Shown piece after piece: positions 14,687-14,990 of a DNA stretch of 14,990 nt; the stretch's first letter is position 1, and each line of letters starts with the position of its first letter. The position numbers and the translations under genes are program-made. The notes beneath the pieces are model-generated. The model searched no databases. It was not told where the DNA came from and saw only the letters and a list, made by a program, of their open reading frames with translations. This stretch comes from Pseudomonadota bacterium. GTDB taxonomy: Bacteria > Pseudomonadota > Alphaproteobacteria > Acetobacterales > Acetobacteraceae. The stretch is from NCBI GenBank assembly GCA_021785335.1, contig JAJYFW010000004.1, positions 1 through 14,990 of the forward strand, in the 5' to 3' direction.

Positions 14687-14820
14687 GAACCGGCGGACCA
14701 CGAAACCTTTCCCTCGCCGTGTGCGAAGATGGTTGGGGCGGCCGCGCATGATGCGGCGGGCAGGCCCCTGACCGTGGAACCCGAGACCGTGGACCCGAGA
14801 CCGTGGAACCCGACGCGCCC
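14687..14820 (+). other. Gap between the di-iron protein gene and the OpgC-type gene
   Basis: 134 bp. No clear terminator or promoter was seen. It contains the tandem repeat at 14771-14814 and in-frame GTG 14803, a possible earlier start for the next gene. Confidence 0.4.
14771..14814 (+). repeat. Three tandem copies of a 14-15 bp unit at the 5' end of the OpgC-type gene
   Basis: ACCGTGGAACCCGAG (14771-14785), ACCGTGGACCCGAG (14786-14799, one A fewer) and ACCGTGGAACCCGAC (14800-14814). Each copy contains a GTG. Only the GTG of the third copy (14803) is in frame with the ATG at 14821, because the middle copy is one base short. Confidence 0.85.
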
Positions 14821-14990
14821 ATGCGCCTGCTGCCCCGACGCCCCCCGCCGCCCGCCGCCGGTTCGCTGCGCCGCCCGCCGCGCGACACGCGCGTCGATAT
14901 CATCCGCGGCTACCTGCAGCTCACCATCGTGGCGAGCCACGTCGCCGGCTTCGCCTCGCGCTGGCTGATTCACGGCGCCTGGGGATATTC
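14821..14990 (+). CDS. OpgC-type integral membrane protein, N-terminal fragment
   Basis: The frame is open to the window edge (56 complete codons). After a Pro/Arg-rich cytoplasmic lead (MRLLPRRPPPPAAGSLRRPP) comes RDTRVDIIRGYLQLTIVASHVAGF. This is the RD-x-R-x-D-x2-RG motif followed by the first membrane helix with a conserved His, which opens the OpgC family. OpgC succinylates osmoregulated periplasmic glucans in E. coli; many alphaproteobacterial relatives have no tested substrate. Only the first helix is visible, so the assignment rests on one motif. The start could be ATG 14821 or GTG 14803 (in frame, six residues longer, GGA about 9 bases upstream). Neighbouring repeats make the 5' end uncertain. 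Confidence 0.65.
   Translation, partial: MRLLPRRPPPPAAGSLRRPPRDTRVDIIRGYLQLTIVASHVAGFASRWLIHGAWGY

Noticed and set aside
14729..14968. 79-codon plus-strand frame at the 3' end as a separate gene
   Set aside because: Its second half is a shifted reading of the OpgC-type coding sequence; kept only as the frame-switch observation.

Overview
The window is high-G+C DNA (about 70 % by eye) with gene content typical of an alphaproteobacterium in Rhodospirillales/Acetobacterales, most likely Acetobacteraceae-like. That placement is inferred from protein style: the leuS-lptE-holA cluster, a DUF3576 lipoprotein, alphaproteobacterial-type porins, and a thiamine-phosphate-synthase-like gene next to the PLP-binding YggS family. 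There are no tRNA or rRNA genes, CRISPR arrays, insertion sequences or prophage signs. This looks like core chromosome.

Layout. 1-1705 (+): the 3' end of fabI (enoyl-ACP reductase, fatty acid synthesis), then aroC (chorismate synthase). 7199-1762 (-): a long head-to-tail run of DUF3576 lipoprotein, leuS (leucyl-tRNA synthetase), lptE (LPS assembly lipoprotein), holA (DNA polymerase III delta), a YbjQ-family protein and a 92-residue two-helix membrane protein. The last three are joined by 4-bp ATGA and GTGA overlaps. 7281-10335 (-): two tandem paralogous porin genes. The downstream porin has a strong rho-independent terminator. The upstream porin has a perfect FNR/FixK-type box (TTGAT-N4-ATCAA), placed exactly as expected for a class II activated promoter. 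10453-11767: a degenerate ThiE-like gene (-) and the yggS-type gene (+) diverge from start codons that share the same CCATGG. 11813-14686 (+): kup (potassium uptake) and, 9 bp later, an uncharacterised 324-residue protein carrying a full E/ExxH/E/ExxH di-iron signature. 14821-end (+): the start of an OpgC-type membrane protein, cut off by the window edge.

How the parts relate. The long minus-strand run mixes translation, replication and outer-membrane assembly (LptE delivers LPS to the same membrane that holds the porins) and looks like a housekeeping operon. The porin pair appears to be an envelope module with different control for each copy; the upstream copy is probably oxygen- or redox-regulated. 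The least explained items are the di-iron protein downstream of kup, the ThiE-like protein that lacks the usual catalytic motifs, and the YbjQ/small-membrane-protein pair translationally coupled to holA.
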